The position numbers and the translations under genes are program-made. Below are positions 52,114 through 61,304 of a stretch of DNA of 64,000 bases, piece after piece. This DNA comes from Arthrobacter sp. OVS8 (GTDB lineage Bacteria > Actinomycetota > Actinomycetes > Actinomycetales > Micrococcaceae). The stretch is taken from contig CP116670.1 of the NCBI GenBank assembly GCA_028370155.1, positions 3,162,001 to 3,226,000 on the forward strand, written 5' to 3'. The notes beneath the pieces were generated by a model. It had not been told where the DNA came from and ran no database searches. It worked only from the letters and a program-made list of their open reading frames with translations. Every line of letters begins with the position of its first letter. Position 1 is the stretch's first letter.

Positions 52114-52313
52114 GGTTGTCCTTGCAGCTCTGTAGGTGTCGGGTTGGGGGCGTTTCCCACATCATGGCAGGGGAAGGCTGCCCGCGAAACCGGCGAATAG
52201 GCGACACGAGAAAATCACCCCACGGAAACGCCGTCGAAACCTTTCTGGTGGAGGCTGGAGCCGGAGAGCGGAATGACACTGGGGTGAATCCGGATCCGGG
52301 GAAGGAGCAGGCC

Positions 52314-52685
52314 ATGACTGCAGAGGTATCGCGGCAGGTTCAATCGTGTGGGGAGTTGTCGGTGGGGGACCAGATTGAAGCTTGGCACAACGGCAGACTC
52401 TTCCATCGGGGCGAGGTGATCCGGACTGTCGCGGCTACGGACCTGTTCTGGATCCTGGATGAGCGGACCGGAACCCGGCGGCTGATCGATTCCGAAGCCC
52501 TGGTCATCGTGCGCGCGGCTGCTCCGGCGGCCACGATCGGCGCGGCGGGTACCCGCGGCGCGGCGCCCGGGCGCGGTTCGGCGGCCGGGAGCGTGCTGCG
52601 TGGGCTGCCGGCAGCGGAGGCCCCGGAGCCCGTGCGCCCGGCGTCGCACGTCCCGCTGTTCCAGGCCCCGGCACTGGTGCCCTGA
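52314..52685 (+). CDS. Hypothetical protein
   Basis: A 123-residue protein: an N-terminal part LSVGDQIEAWHNGRLFHRGE VIRTVAATDLFWILDERTGT with the look of a small beta-barrel, then a low-complexity Ala/Gly/Pro tail. A strong ribosome-binding site (GGGGAAGGAG) precedes the ATG. No family is recognised. The next gene is the DEAD-box helicase, about 330 bases downstream. Confidence 0.6.
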   Translation: MTAEVSRQVQSCGELSVGDQIEAWHNGRLFHRGEVIRTVAATDLFWILDERTGTRRLIDSEALVIVRAAAPAATIGAAGTRGAAPGRGSAAGSVLRGLPAAEAPEPVRPASHVPLFQAPALVP

Positions 52686-53016
52686 GCGGGCGGAAACGGC
52701 TCTGGCCTCGCCGGATGATAGACTGAGGGAACTTGATGTGCAGTGATGCCCACTTTGGTCTTGAATGATCGGTCCGGTTCATCAACCGGTTCCCCTGCTG
52801 GATTCCTTCCGGAATCCGTCCACAGGGAGTGGGATTTTTTCATGTGAGAGGCACATCCTGCGTCGATGAACGCGTTCTATTTGGTCCCGGCCGCCACTGC
52901 CGAAAGGTTGGTAGCAGCCCGGTTGATCACCTGACTTTTCTTCGGCGAACCCTTGGGCCAACCGGCACCGGGGGCCGATATCCGCATGGATACCGCCTGA
53001 AAGACCTTTGAAACCT
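52686..53016 (+). promoter_or_regulatory. DEAD-box helicase leader with terminator-like hairpin
   Basis: A 331-base leader before the helicase. A hairpin, GGATTCC (52800-52806) with GGAATCC (52811-52817), extended by CCCTG (52793-52797) with CAGGG (52823-52827), is followed by AGTGGGA and six T's (52835-52840). This looks like an intrinsic terminator placed before the coding region, so it may act as an attenuator, as in other cold-shock helicases. It could also end the upstream gene. Confidence 0.6.
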
Positions 53017-54915
53017 ATGACTACTTTTGCTGCCCTCGGCACGCCCAAGGCTCTCGCCGACACCCTCACCGCCCAGGGGATCGTGGAACCGTTCCCCATC
53101 CAGGTCAAGACCCTGCCGGACACGCTGGCCGGACGCGACGTCCTGGGCCGCGGCCGCACCGGCTCCGGCAAGACCATCGCCTTCGCCATCCCGCTTGTAG
53201 CGCGACTCGCTGAGCGGGAAGCCAAGCACTTCCGCAAGCCCGGCCGCCCGATGGGCCTGGTCCTCGCGCCGACCCGCGAACTGGCCACCCAGATCAACGC
53301 GACCATCGAGCCGATGGCCAAGGCCATGGGCCTGAACACCACCGTGATCTACGGTGGCATCTCCCAGGCCCGCCAGGAAAAGGCCCTGCGCGCCGGCGTC
53401 GACATCGTCATCGCCTGCCCGGGACGCCTGGAGGACCTGATCCGCCAGCGCATCCTGACCCTCGAAGGCGTCGAGATCACCGTGCTGGACGAGGCCGACC
53501 ACATGGCAGACCTGGGCTTCCTCCCCGTGGTCAAGAAGCTGATGGATATGACCCCCAGCCAGGGCCAGCGCCTGCTGTTCTCGGCCACCTTGGACAACGG
53601 TGTGGACAAGATCGTCCAGCGCTACCTGTCCAACCCGCTGACCCACGCCGTGGATGAGTCGCAGGCCGCCGTGACCACCATGGAACACCACGTCCTGGTG
53701 GTCAACGACCAGACCGTCAAGAAGCAGCTGATCGTCGAGCTCGCCTCGGGCTCCGGCCGCCGCGTGCTCTTCCTGCGCACCAAGCACCACGCCCGCAAGC
53801 TTGCCAAGACCCTGACCGACGCCGGCATCCCCGCCGTCGACCTTCACGGCAACCTTTCGCAGAACGCCCGCGACCGCAACCTGGCCGAGTTCTCCTCGGG
53901 TGAGGTCCGCGTCCTGGTCGCCACCGACGTCGCCGCCCGCGGCGTCCACGTCGACGACGTCGAGCTGGTCATCCACGTGGATCCGCCCACGGAGCACAAG
54001 GCTTACCTGCACCGCTCGGGCCGTACCGCCCGTGCCGGTTCCGACGGCACCGTGGTCACGCTGACCCTGCCGGAGCAGCAGTCCGACGTCAAGAAGCTCA
54101 TGAAGGCTGCCGGCGTCGAGGTCAACTTCGAACGCGTCACCGCGAACTCCCCGCTGGTTGCCGAGCTGGTGGGCGAAATGGCCGACAAGATCGATCCGCG
54201 CACCCGCGCCGCACTGCTGGCCGCCAAGTCCAACCAGGGCGGCGGCAGCTCCACCGGTGCCAACGCCGAGCGCAAGCGCGCCCGCCGCACCACCCAGGCA
54301 GCACCCACCGCGGGTGGCCGGGGCGGCCGTGGCGGACGCGGGCGCGTCGGGGCCGAGGCTCCGCGCACCGATCTTCCGCGCGCCGAGCGCCGCGCCGTGG
54401 CCTACGAAGGCCAGGCCGCTGCCCGCAACGCCGCAGAGCGTGTCATTGAGCGGAACGAGGACCGGATGGATGCCGAGCGCGCCGAGCGCCGCAGCGCCCG
54501 CGCCCGTTCGACGTCGTACGGCGCGCACCGCAACGATGTCCCGGCCGCTGGCGGCCGCGCATCGGCCGGCCGCGGTTCCGACGGCCGCGCAGCAGAAGGA
54601 CGCAGCGACGCCCGGGGCGCTTCGGCTCCCCGCAGCGGAGGACAGCGCTCGGGCGCTCCCCGCACGGGCGGCGCACCCCGCACGGGTGGCGCCACAGGCG
54701 GCCAGCGTGGCGGGCGTCCGGCGACGGGCCAGCGTGCAGCTGCCGGCGCCAAGACCGGAGGCAACGCGGCTGTCTGGTCCTCCAACACCGGCGGCACCTC
54801 GGGCGGATCCTACGCAGGCGGCGGCAACGGCCGCTCCGGTGAAGGCCGTCCGGCACGCAGCGGCGGACCCCGCCGCGCGTCAGCCCCGGCGTCGAACGAA
54901 CGCCGCAGCCGCTAA
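53017..54915 (+). CDS. DEAD-box RNA helicase
   Basis: Intact 632-residue RNA helicase. Q motif: GIVEPFPIQ; I: GRTGSGKT; Ia: PTRELA; II: DEAD in ITVLDEADHMADLG; III: SAT; then HGNLSQNARDRNLAEFSSG and VI: HRSGRTAR. After about residue 400 the tail is low in complexity, rich in Gly/Arg/Ala/Ser (SGGQRSGAPRTGGAPRTGG) and probably binds RNA. The frame opens at a TTG (53008), but the ATG at 53017 is preferred. No strong ribosome-binding site is seen, which fits a leader-controlled gene. A role in cold-shock or ribosome assembly is known for the family. Confidence 0.93.
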   Translation: MTTFAALGTPKALADTLTAQGIVEPFPIQVKTLPDTLAGRDVLGRGRTGSGKTIAFAIPLVARLAEREAKHFRKPGRPMGLVLAPTRELATQINATIEPMAKAMGLNTTVIYGGISQARQEKALRAGVDIVIACPGRLEDLIRQRILTLEGVEITVLDEADHMADLGFLPVVKKLMDMTPSQGQRLLFSATLDNGVDKIVQRYLSNPLTHAVDESQAAVTTMEHHVLVVNDQTVKKQLIVELASGSGRRVLFLRTKHHARKLAKTLTDAGIPAVDLHGNLSQNARDRNLAEFSSGEVRVLVATDVAARGVHVDDVELVIHVDPPTEHKAYLHRSGRTARAGSDGTVVTLTLPEQQSDVKKLMKAAGVEVNFERVTANSPLVAELVGEMADKIDPRTRAALLAAKSNQGGGSSTGANAERKRARRTTQAAPTAGGRGGRGGRGRVGAEAPRTDLPRAERRAVAYEGQAAARNAAERVIERNEDRMDAERAERRSARARSTSYGAHRNDVPAAGGRASAGRGSDGRAAEGRSDARGASAPRSGGQRSGAPRTGGAPRTGGATGGQRGGRPATGQRAAAGAKTGGNAAVWSSNTGGTSGGSYAGGGNGRSGEGRPARSGGPRRASAPASNERRSR

Positions 54916-54992
54916 TCCCCAAACGCTCCCTAACCTCGCAAGCTCGGTCAGGGAACCCGGCGGTCGTGGCCCCAGGCTTTCCGCTACACAAA

Positions 54993-55030
54993 CGGACGGA
55001 CGCTACGGGGATTCCCGCAGCGTCCGTCCG
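54993..55030. terminator. Terminator after the helicase
   Basis: Perfect 12-bp stem, CGGACGGACGCT (54993-55004) with AGCGTCCGTCCG (55019-55030), plus a GGGG/CCCG inner pairing, between convergent genes. Confidence 0.8.
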
Positions 55031-55064
55031 AAAGCGTAGCGTAAGTCTGAAAGCGCAGCGCGAG

Positions 55065-55714
55065 CTACCAGCCGCGGGCGCGCCACTCCTCCAGATGCGG
55101 GCGTTCCGCCCCCAGGGTGGTGGGCTTGCCGTGGCCCGGGTGCACCACAGTGTCATCCGGGTAGACGTCGAACAACCGCTCGCTGACATCGCTGATCAGC
55201 TGCGCGAACCGTTCGGGATCCTGCTGCGTGTTGCCCACGCCGCCGGGGAACAGCGAGTCACCGGAGAAGATATGCGCCGGGCCCTCCGGGTCCTGGTACA
55301 CCAGCGCGATCGACCCCGGGGTGTGGCCGCGCAGGTGCACTGCCGTCACGTCGAAGCCGTCGAAGTTGCCGACGTCCCCGTGATCCAGCAGGACATCCAC
55401 CGGCACCGGCAGCTCGGGGCATCGTCCGTCCCGGCCGCCGTCTTCACACCGGTGGCTTCCACCAGGCCCGGCAGCGCACGGACATGGTCCCAGTGCTGGT
55501 GGGTGGTGGCAATCAGTGCCAGCTTCGGCGTCGCGGAGGTATCCGCGGCGGCGTCGGCCAGCAGCCCCTGGATGGCGGCCAAATCATCGGCCGCATCGAT
55601 CAGGAGCTGCGCGCCCGATGCCCTGCCGGTGAGCAAGTACACGTTGTTGTCCATCTCGCTGACCGAAATCCGGCGGATGGTGATGTCACGTAACGAGTGA
55701 ATGAGCGAGTCCAT
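55065..55714 (-). CDS. MBL-fold metallohydrolase (one frameshift)
   Basis: Metallo-beta-lactamase-fold hydrolase of 216 residues. The zinc motif is THQHWDHVRAL, the second His is in HLRGHTPGSIAL, the Asp in HIFSGDSLFPGG and the last His in VHPGHGKPTTLGAE. A base is missing near 55418. The layout resembles glyoxalase II-like hydrolases. The frame is open upstream, but MDSLIHSLRDITIRRISVSE (ATG at 55714) is a usual N-terminus. It partly overlaps nothing; the aldo/keto reductase stop is 10 bases upstream. Confidence 0.85.
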
Positions 55715-55724
55715 GGGCTTCAGT

Positions 55725-56751
55725 CTACGAAAGACGCTGTTCACGGCCCTCGGACACCCAGTTGGGGTCCGCGGAGCGGGAGCCGACGACGGCGTCCGCG
55801 GCGGCGTCGAGCTTCTCCAGTTGCGCCGTGGTGAAGTCGAGCGTCAGGGCCAGGGCTCCCCAGTTTTCGTCGATCCGGGCCGCTTTGCGGGTGCCGGGGA
55901 TGGGGACCACGGGCAGTCCCAGCTTCCGGCCCTGCGCCAGCAGCCAGGCCAGTGCCACCTGGGCGGGAGTTGCAGCCTGCCCGGAGACGGTGAGCTCGGC
56001 GGCGATTGCCTGCACGGCGTCCACCACCCCTGATTGGCTTCCAGCGCCGCTTCGGCGAAGCGGGGATGTTGCGGCGGAAGTCGTTGCTGCCCAGTGACGC
56101 CGCGTCGACGGTGCCGGTGAGGAATCCCCGGCCCAGCGGCGAGTAGGGCACAAAACCCACCCCGAGTTCGGCCGCCGCGGGAACAACGCTGCGTTCCACG
56201 TCGCGGCTCCAGATGGACCATTCGCTCTGGACCGCGGCGATCGGGTGGATGCTGCTGGCATCACGCAGCTCCTCGGCCGTCACTTCCGACAGGCCAAGGT
56301 GCCGCACCTTGCCGGCCTGCACCAGCCCCGCCATGGCCTCCACGGTTTCCACTATCGGAACGCGGAGGTCACGGCGGTGCATGTAGTACAGGTCGATGGT
56401 GTCGGTGCCCAGCCGGCGCAGGCTCCGGTCCACGGCCTGCCGCACATAGTCGGCGTCGCCCCGGATATCGGAGTAGCCGGTGGACGGGGTGCCCACCAGG
56501 CCGAACTTGGTGGCCAGCTGCACCTCGCCGCGGCGTTCCTTGAGAAGCCTGGCGATCAGTTCCTCATTGCTGCCGCCGCCGTAAATGTCCGCCGTGTCGA
56601 TGAAGCTGACGTCGGCGTCCACCGCGTGGTGGAGGGTCCGCAGGGCCTCGGCCGGATCCACTTCCCCGTACACCGGGGTCAGGGCCATGCCGCCGAACCC
56701 CAGCGGACTGACCGTCAAACCGTCGCCGAGCCGGACTTTCGCTGCATTCAT
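55725..56751 (-). CDS. Aldo/keto reductase (two frameshifts)
   Basis: NADPH-dependent oxidoreductase of 342 residues after bases are restored near 56055 and 56030. The active-site Asp and Tyr are in FIDTADIYGGGSNEELIARLL, the Lys in LATKFGLVG, the His in LYYMHRRDLRVPI, and the nucleotide-binding part in VPIPGTRKAARIDENWGAL. It resembles the AKR5/13-like oxidoreductases. Substrate unknown. The start MNAAKVRLGDGLTVSPLGFG at 56751 is clear. Confidence 0.88.
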
Positions 56752-56910
56752 GGGGGTCTCCGTTCGCTGTTTCTAGCCCCAACCCCGGTCCGCTCCGGGG
56801 TATTCCAACGTTCCCGCCCGGTTGCTTCCCGCGAGCGGGCGGCAGCCACGGCGTGTCGCCCGGGATTACCCTTCCGGGCTCGGGCTAACTGGGCGGGAGC
56901 GCCGGGACGC

Positions 56911-57288
56911 CTAGGATTTCCCGGCCGGCAGCAGCTTCAGACCCGCCGCGCAGCCCACAATGCCCGCGATGAACAGCAGCTTGAGCGGGCTGGCCGGTTC
57001 GACGCCGGTCGCCATCGCCCAGCCGACCGTCAGTGCCGCGCCGATCCCCACCCAGACGGCGTAGGCCGTGCCGAGCGGAATGCGTTTCACGGCCATGCCC
57101 AGCCCCACCATGCTCAGGGTCGCGGTCAGCGCGAACACGAGGGTGGGCAGCGGCCGGGTGAAGCCGTCGGAGAGGCCCAGGGCCGTGGCCCAGACCGCCT
57201 CCAGCACGGCGGAGGCGAGCAGGATGAGCCAGGCCAGCGTGGCGGCCGGTGCTTTGTTTGTCATTTTCGTTGTGCGGTTCGCGGCCAT
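56911..57288 (-). CDS. SMR family exporter, Gdx/SugE-like (gene 2 of a pair)
   Basis: Four-helix small multidrug resistance protein of about 125 residues, with the key membrane Glu in SAVLEAVWATALGLSDGFTR; the SxGFT pattern is that of guanidinium exporters (Gdx/SugE). It continues with KRIPLGTAYAVWVGIGAALT. Starts at 57288 (MAANR) or 57264 (MTNK). It follows another SMR gene directly, and such pairs usually form heterodimers. Confidence 0.87.
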   Translation of the reverse strand: MAANRTTKMTNKAPAATLAWLILLASAVLEAVWATALGLSDGFTRPLPTLVFALTATLSMVGLGMAVKRIPLGTAYAVWVGIGAALTVGWAMATGVEPASPLKLLFIAGIVGCAAGLKLLPAGKS

Positions 57289-57290
57289 GG

Positions 57291-57614
57291 TTACGCCACC
57301 AGCTTCAGGCCGGCCACGCAGGCGACGATCCCGCCGAGCAGCAGGATCCGCGCCGCCGTCGCGGGTTCCACGCGGGTGACCATGGCGTAGGCGGAGGTCA
57401 GCACCACGCCGACGCCCACCCAGACGGCGTAGGCGGTTCCGGTCGGGATGGACTGCATGGCGATGGCGAGTCCGCCGGTGCTGGCGAGCACGGAGACAAG
57501 GAAAACTGCGGCCGGTGCAATCCGGCGGCGGCCCGTGGCCTGCGCTGTCCGGTGCAGGGCTGCAGCCCAGACGGCTTCCAACGAGCCTGAGAGAATGAGA
57601 ATTAACCACGACAT
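57291..57614 (-). CDS. SMR family exporter (gene 1 of a pair)
   Basis: Small multidrug resistance protein of 107 residues with four helices. The membrane Glu is in LSGSLEAVWAAALHR, and MQSIPTGTAYAVWVGVGVVL follows. The region after the Glu lacks the SxGFT of its partner. The ATG at 57614 opens MSWLILILSGSL, usual for the family. The stop is 2 bases before the next gene, so the two are co-translated; a heterodimeric exporter is likely. Confidence 0.87.
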   Translation of the reverse strand: MSWLILILSGSLEAVWAAALHRTAQATGRRRIAPAAVFLVSVLASTGGLAIAMQSIPTGTAYAVWVGVGVVLTSAYAMVTRVEPATAARILLLGGIVACVAGLKLVA

Positions 57615-57849
57615 GACTGCTCCTGTGGCCAGTCTTGTCGCGTGCCGGGTACTGATCCGTCGTCCGGAGGCCCAAGATGGGGCCTTCATTCCAGCTTAGC
57701 AACGCCCCGGCGCCGGGGCGAACCCGCCCCGGGCAGGCGGGCAGGGCTTCCCGAAGTTCCGGCCGGCCCAGGCTGGCTTCCGCGTGGGTCGCACAATTGT
57801 GTGTCGGTCAAAGGACCATCATCGACGCCGCACTGCGGAGCGGGATCCG

Positions 57850-58029
57850 GTGGTCTGCGAGTCCCAATGGGAGTCGGCGCGTTTGTTGTTCGCGGACTTC
57901 GATGTGTCGGTGGGCCATATTGTGGCGCAACCGTTTCTGTTGAAGGCTGAGGTCGCCGGGGCGGTGCGCAGGAACATTCCGGACAATCTGCCGCCCGTCG
58001 ATGTGGGGCCGCTGGTGGTGGAGTGCTGC
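57850..58029 (+). pseudogene. TnsA-like transposase endonuclease remnant
   Basis: A 60-codon stretch reads VVCESQWESARLLFADFDVS, then IVAQPFLLKAEVAGAVRRNI and PDNLPPVDVGPLVVEC. This is the core of TnsA-like heteromeric transposase endonuclease subunits found in actinobacteria. The usual PDFL reads PDNL and the catalytic lysine region (VDVK) reads VVEC, so it looks inactive. No start codon, N-terminus or TnsB partner is visible. It is a relic of a Tn7-like or similar insertion. Confidence 0.55.
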
Positions 58030-58054
58030 CCCCGACGGCGCGGAGGAATCGCGC

Positions 58055-58617
58055 TCAGCGCCTCGTCTCGTACCTGGTCATGATCACGCCGCCGGGAAAC
58101 GTCCGCGTCTCCACCAGGTTCAGGTTCACCCAGCTATCCAGCGAGGTGAAGAACGGCGTGCCGCCCCCACCAGGACCGGGTGGGTGGCTAGCACGTATTC
58201 GTCGATCAGCCCTGCCCTCATGGCCGCCCCGGCGAGCGTTGCGCCGCCGACGCTCATCGGGCCGCCGTCCCCTGCCTTGAGCCGGGTGATCTCGGCGATC
58301 GCGTCGCCGGTGACCAGACGGGTGTTCCAGTCCACCTTGTCGATCGTCGAGGAGAACACCACCTTCGGCGTGTCCCGCCAGTTCCGCGCGAACTCGATCT
58401 CCGCCGGGGTGGCGTTGGGCTGCTGGTCGCCGGTGGGCCAGTAGGAGCTCATGGTCTCCCAGAGCTTGCGGCCGTACAGCGACAGGCTGCTAGCCCGCTC
58501 CTGGTCGAGCCACCACTGGAACAGTTCGTCGCTCGGCCCGCCCCAGCCGATGTCGTCGCCGGCCGCGGCGATGTAGCCGTCCAGGGTCAGATTCATGCCG
58601 TAGATCAGTTTCCGCAT
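58055..58617 (-). CDS. Dihydrofolate reductase/RibD C-terminal-like protein (one frameshift)
   Basis: RibD-C-type reductase of 187 residues: MRKLIYGMNLTLDGYIAAAG, SLSLYGRKLWETMSSYWPT, PKVVFSSTIDKVDWNTRLV, and MSVGGATLAGAAMRAGLIDEYVL. A base is missing near 58167; repair joins HPVLVGA to GTPFFTSLDSWVNLNLVETR. Such proteins are NADPH-dependent, with unknown small substrates. The ATG at 58617 is clear. Confidence 0.87.
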
Positions 58618-58669
58618 GGCGCCAGCCTTCCGTCTCGTCGTGGTCGAGGGTGTCATTGAACTCTGTCGT

Positions 58670-59329
58670 TCACCCGAACTTCTTCCATTTTCCTTCGGAA
58701 ACCACTTCGACGGAGCCGTCGGCGATCTTGATAGCTGTCTGTTCGTCGATGGCGTAGGCCGGGCCGCCGAGGTCGGCGGCCCACCGCTCTGCGTGGGCCA
58801 GGGTGTTGCTCGGGAAAGCGTCCAGGTGCGGGAAGATCGAAAAGTCCACCACCCCCAGGGTGCGATCGTCCGGCGCGGACGGCCACTCGACGAAGGACTC
58901 CCCGATCCGGGGCGTCATCACCATGCTTCCGGCACTCACTCCCACCCACACCATGTCGGGAAGTGACGGCAGCAGGTCGGCCAGCCCGGACTCCCGCATC
59001 CAATGGGACAGGTACGTCGCGTCGCCGCCGTCGACCAAGAGCACGTCGGCCTCTCGAAGCCAAGGGACCCATCGCTCCGCGCCGATGGTGGGCAGCGCGG
59101 TGAGCTCGAGAACGCCGAGCGTCGCCCAGCCCAGACCGGACAAGTGACGGAAGTCGGGCTCGGCGGTCAGGAGGCCCCGCACCGATGCCGGTCCGCACAT
59201 CGGGTGACCCCACTGCGCTGTCGGGACGACCAGGGCGTGACACTGGGCGACCGGCTTGTTGAGAAGCTGCACGAGCGCCGAGTGGATGCTCGGGTTCGTC
59301 ACGCCGCCTGACGTAAGCAAGAGTTTCAA
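58670..59329 (-). CDS. Peptidase E-like (S51 family) protein
   Basis: Serine peptidase-like protein of 219 residues, of the S51/glutamine amidotransferase-like fold. The nucleophile Ser is in WVGVSAGSMVM (GxSAGS), preceded by VLLVDGGDATYLSHWM; the conserved FSIFPHLDAFPSNTLAH follows. The frame is open to 59416, but the family starts at KLLLTSGG, so the TTG at 59329 is preferred. A dipeptidase or cyanophycin-type hydrolase activity would be the family default. Confidence 0.82.
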   Translation of the reverse strand: MKLLLTSGGVTNPSIHSALVQLLNKPVAQCHALVVPTAQWGHPMCGPASVRGLLTAEPDFRHLSGLGWATLGVLELTALPTIGAERWVPWLREADVLLVDGGDATYLSHWMRESGLADLLPSLPDMVWVGVSAGSMVMTPRIGESFVEWPSAPDDRTLGVVDFSIFPHLDAFPSNTLAHAERWAADLGGPAYAIDEQTAIKIADGSVEVVSEGKWKKFG

Positions 59330-59745
59330 ACGTGCCCCCAAAATTCGCGCGTGGATGGTGGATGTGCCCGAAGCCGCGGGAACGGGCTGGAACTCACCGA
59401 CAGATCCGGCAAGCACGCCCGTCGGGTGCTCGGCCCTTCAATAGGTACACACCCAGTAAAACTTTGTCCACAGTTCGGTATGGATGCAGACCTCACGTTG
59501 ATCTGTCCATCCATGAGAGAAATACCGCTCGGGGCTGGCCGGCCCCGCTGACCGTCCCGTACGAGGGATTCCTCAGAAGGACATCACGAAGCCTGTTGAT
59601 TTGGTTTGGGTCGGCAAGACGATCGCAAAGACCGGCCCATCCGGAAGGTACGTCCTCATTCCTTGGGGTGGCTGATTCACCCGCCGGCGGTAGCCGGCTG
59701 CCTTGGCCCGGTCGCCGGTGCCCAGAGGTGTCCCGCTGAGGATGG
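59330..59745. other. Gene-free region
   Basis: About 415 bases between two reverse-strand genes with no credible coding frame. The only structure noticed is an imperfect inverted repeat around ATGGAT and ATCCAT (about 59479-59515). Confidence 0.4.
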
Positions 59746-60030
59746 TCAGGCGTTCGTATCCGGAGCGTCCCGGTGCGAACTCCCCTGAAACCTGTCGCGT
59801 TCACTCCTTGAGACAAAGCCCCGGGGAATCAGCAGGCCCACCGTAAAGCCCAGGGGAATCGCGATTCCCACCGTGTAGACCGTGAATAGCGCCACCGAGG
59901 GCCAGAAAGTAAGCCCCCAGCTTGCCACCACCAGCCATGCGAGCACGGCAAAGAAGGCTGCCCACGAAACTGACCGGATGATCCCGGTCCTCTTGGACCG
60001 CGGGGCCCGGGAATCATTTTTACTGCTCAC
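59746..60030 (-). CDS. Small hypothetical membrane protein
   Basis: A 94-residue protein with a basic N-terminus (MSSKNDSRAPRSKRTG), two hydrophobic helices (SWAAFFAVLAWLVVASWGLTF and ALFTVYTVGIAIPLGFTVGLL) and a charged tail (RSERDRFQGSSHRDAPD). It resembles no family I recognise. The region is less GC-rich than the rest. Confidence 0.5.
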   Translation of the reverse strand: MSSKNDSRAPRSKRTGIIRSVSWAAFFAVLAWLVVASWGLTFWPSVALFTVYTVGIAIPLGFTVGLLIPRGFVSRSERDRFQGSSHRDAPDTNA

Positions 60031-60439
60031 GTCCCGATGCTATATGCGGAGGCAACGCGCCGGAGGCAAGGTGTCAATTATGATCGATATTCGCCCTGCA
60101 CCCGGCACGCCTCCGAAGTGTGAGTCGCAGCGATAAATGTAGCCCCGACCGCCCGTTAGCCGATCCTTAACAGGGCCGTTGCGGGCGCCGGTTCGGGATC
60201 ACGGTGTCGCGCGAGGACGAATCCAGCTGTATTTGGGAACCAATTTCGCCCAGATGAGGGACTCAACCCCTCGGCTTATTGACATTTCTACAACAAGTTT
60301 ATGAATATGTCTGGCAGGTGACTCTCAGTGAGGCGAGTTGCTCGAATCCTGTGAGAGCCCCCAAGCGGTCGGTCGCTATGCCTTGTGTCGGCTTCGGCGG
60401 CAATGGAACACGTCAGCCTCAGTAAGTAAAGGATCCCGT
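60031..60439. other. Gene-free region with possible promoter
   Basis: Just over 400 bases, of moderate A/T content in places. TTGACA (60279-60284) followed after 15 bases by TATGAA (60300-60305) could be the promoter of the LysM lipoprotein gene; the spacing is short. Confidence 0.4.
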
Positions 60440-61089
60440 GTGACGGACCTGAAGCTATTTACCCGGGGCGGAGTGCCGGCAATACCGGAACATATCGGCG
60501 AGAAGTGGCAAAGCCACCTCCGTCCAGCGGGTGAGCCGGTAGGGCCTGTACGGATAAGGATGAGTCGCGCCTTGGCAGCGTCAATGTGCATGAGCGCACT
60601 ACTCATGACCGGGTGCGAGTACGCACAGCAACCGAGCAATCCCGCGAAAGCGACTGCTTCGGCCCCAGCCTCAACGTCCCCTCCGGTGCTGCAGGATCAT
60701 TGAACGGTAAAACGGAGCTAAATAAGTATTTCCTGGCCACTCAGTACACCTGCGTTGAAGGCGATACCTGGGAAACCGTCGCCCGCGAATTCGGCATCAA
60801 AGCGGAGATCCTCAGGACGTTCAACGAAGCCGTCACGCTCAAAGCCGGTTCGACGATCGATTTGCGCGGGACGGACATTCCCCAGCTGGGAGCCGGCGGG
60901 CCGTCTGCAGCTAACCCGGATGGAACCGCCACTTACGTTGTCACGGCCGAGGACACTTTCTCAGGAATTAGCAGCCGGTTTGGCGTTCCCGATTATGCAC
61001 TGCTGGGAGCCAATCCGTCACTCCGCGGCAACGGATCAGAGCTACTAGTCGCCCCCGGACAGAAAATCACCATCCCCAGCACTCGCTGA
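60440..61089 (+). CDS. LysM lipoprotein (one frameshift)
   Basis: Probable secreted cell-wall-binding lipoprotein. The lipobox is in MSRALAASMCMSALLMTGCE. Two LysM domains follow: one near TCVEGDTWETVAREFGIKAE, the other near YVVTAEDTFSGISSRFGVPD with LLVAPGQKITIP. A base is missing near 60695 in the linker. The frame is open from a GTG at 60440, giving 216 residues with a 40-residue extension before the signal; the ATG at 60560 (MSRALAAS) puts the signal peptide at the N-terminus and may be the true start. Confidence 0.75.
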
Positions 61090-61235
61090 GGTGCTGGCCG
61101 GAAAGTTGCAGACTGAGCCTAACGGACTTTGCCGGTGAGCGTTCCGATTACGGACAGCGGCGGCCGTGCAGACGACTTTAGACATTTCGTGCAGCCGTCG
61201 TTGGAAAATGAGACCGGGGTGAAGCGCCGTATCCA

Positions 61236-61299
61236 CCATCGAGTGCTCCGTAACTGCCCTTATAAACCCTCAAAACGGCAGTTACGGAGCACTCGATGG
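61236..61299. repeat. 23-bp perfect inverted repeat between LysM and Cache genes
   Basis: Arms 61236-61258 and 61277-61299 are perfectly complementary over 23 bp, with core GAGTGCTCCGTAACTGCC, and enclose an 18-base A/T-rich loop containing TTATAAACCC. It ends 5 bases from the stop of the Cache gene and lies between convergent genes. It may be a bidirectional terminator or a mobile palindromic repeat. Confidence 0.85.
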
Positions 61300-61304
61300 G
61301 GAGG

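Noticed and set aside
52186-52313. Riboswitch before the small hypothetical gene
   Set aside because: The GC-rich leader showed no match to glycine, cyclic-di-AMP or cobalamin riboswitch cores.
52927-54528. Reverse-strand frame of 533 codons opposite the DEAD-box helicase
   Set aside because: Antisense shadow of a clear helicase; composition Gly/Asp/Leu without motifs.
57615-57720. Guanidine riboswitch upstream of the SMR pair
   Set aside because: Only a short GACGA loop with a 4-bp stem was found; it does not fit the consensus of the known classes.
60330-60370. tRNA-like 3' half (GCTCGAATCC)
   Set aside because: No acceptor or anticodon stem could be formed around it.
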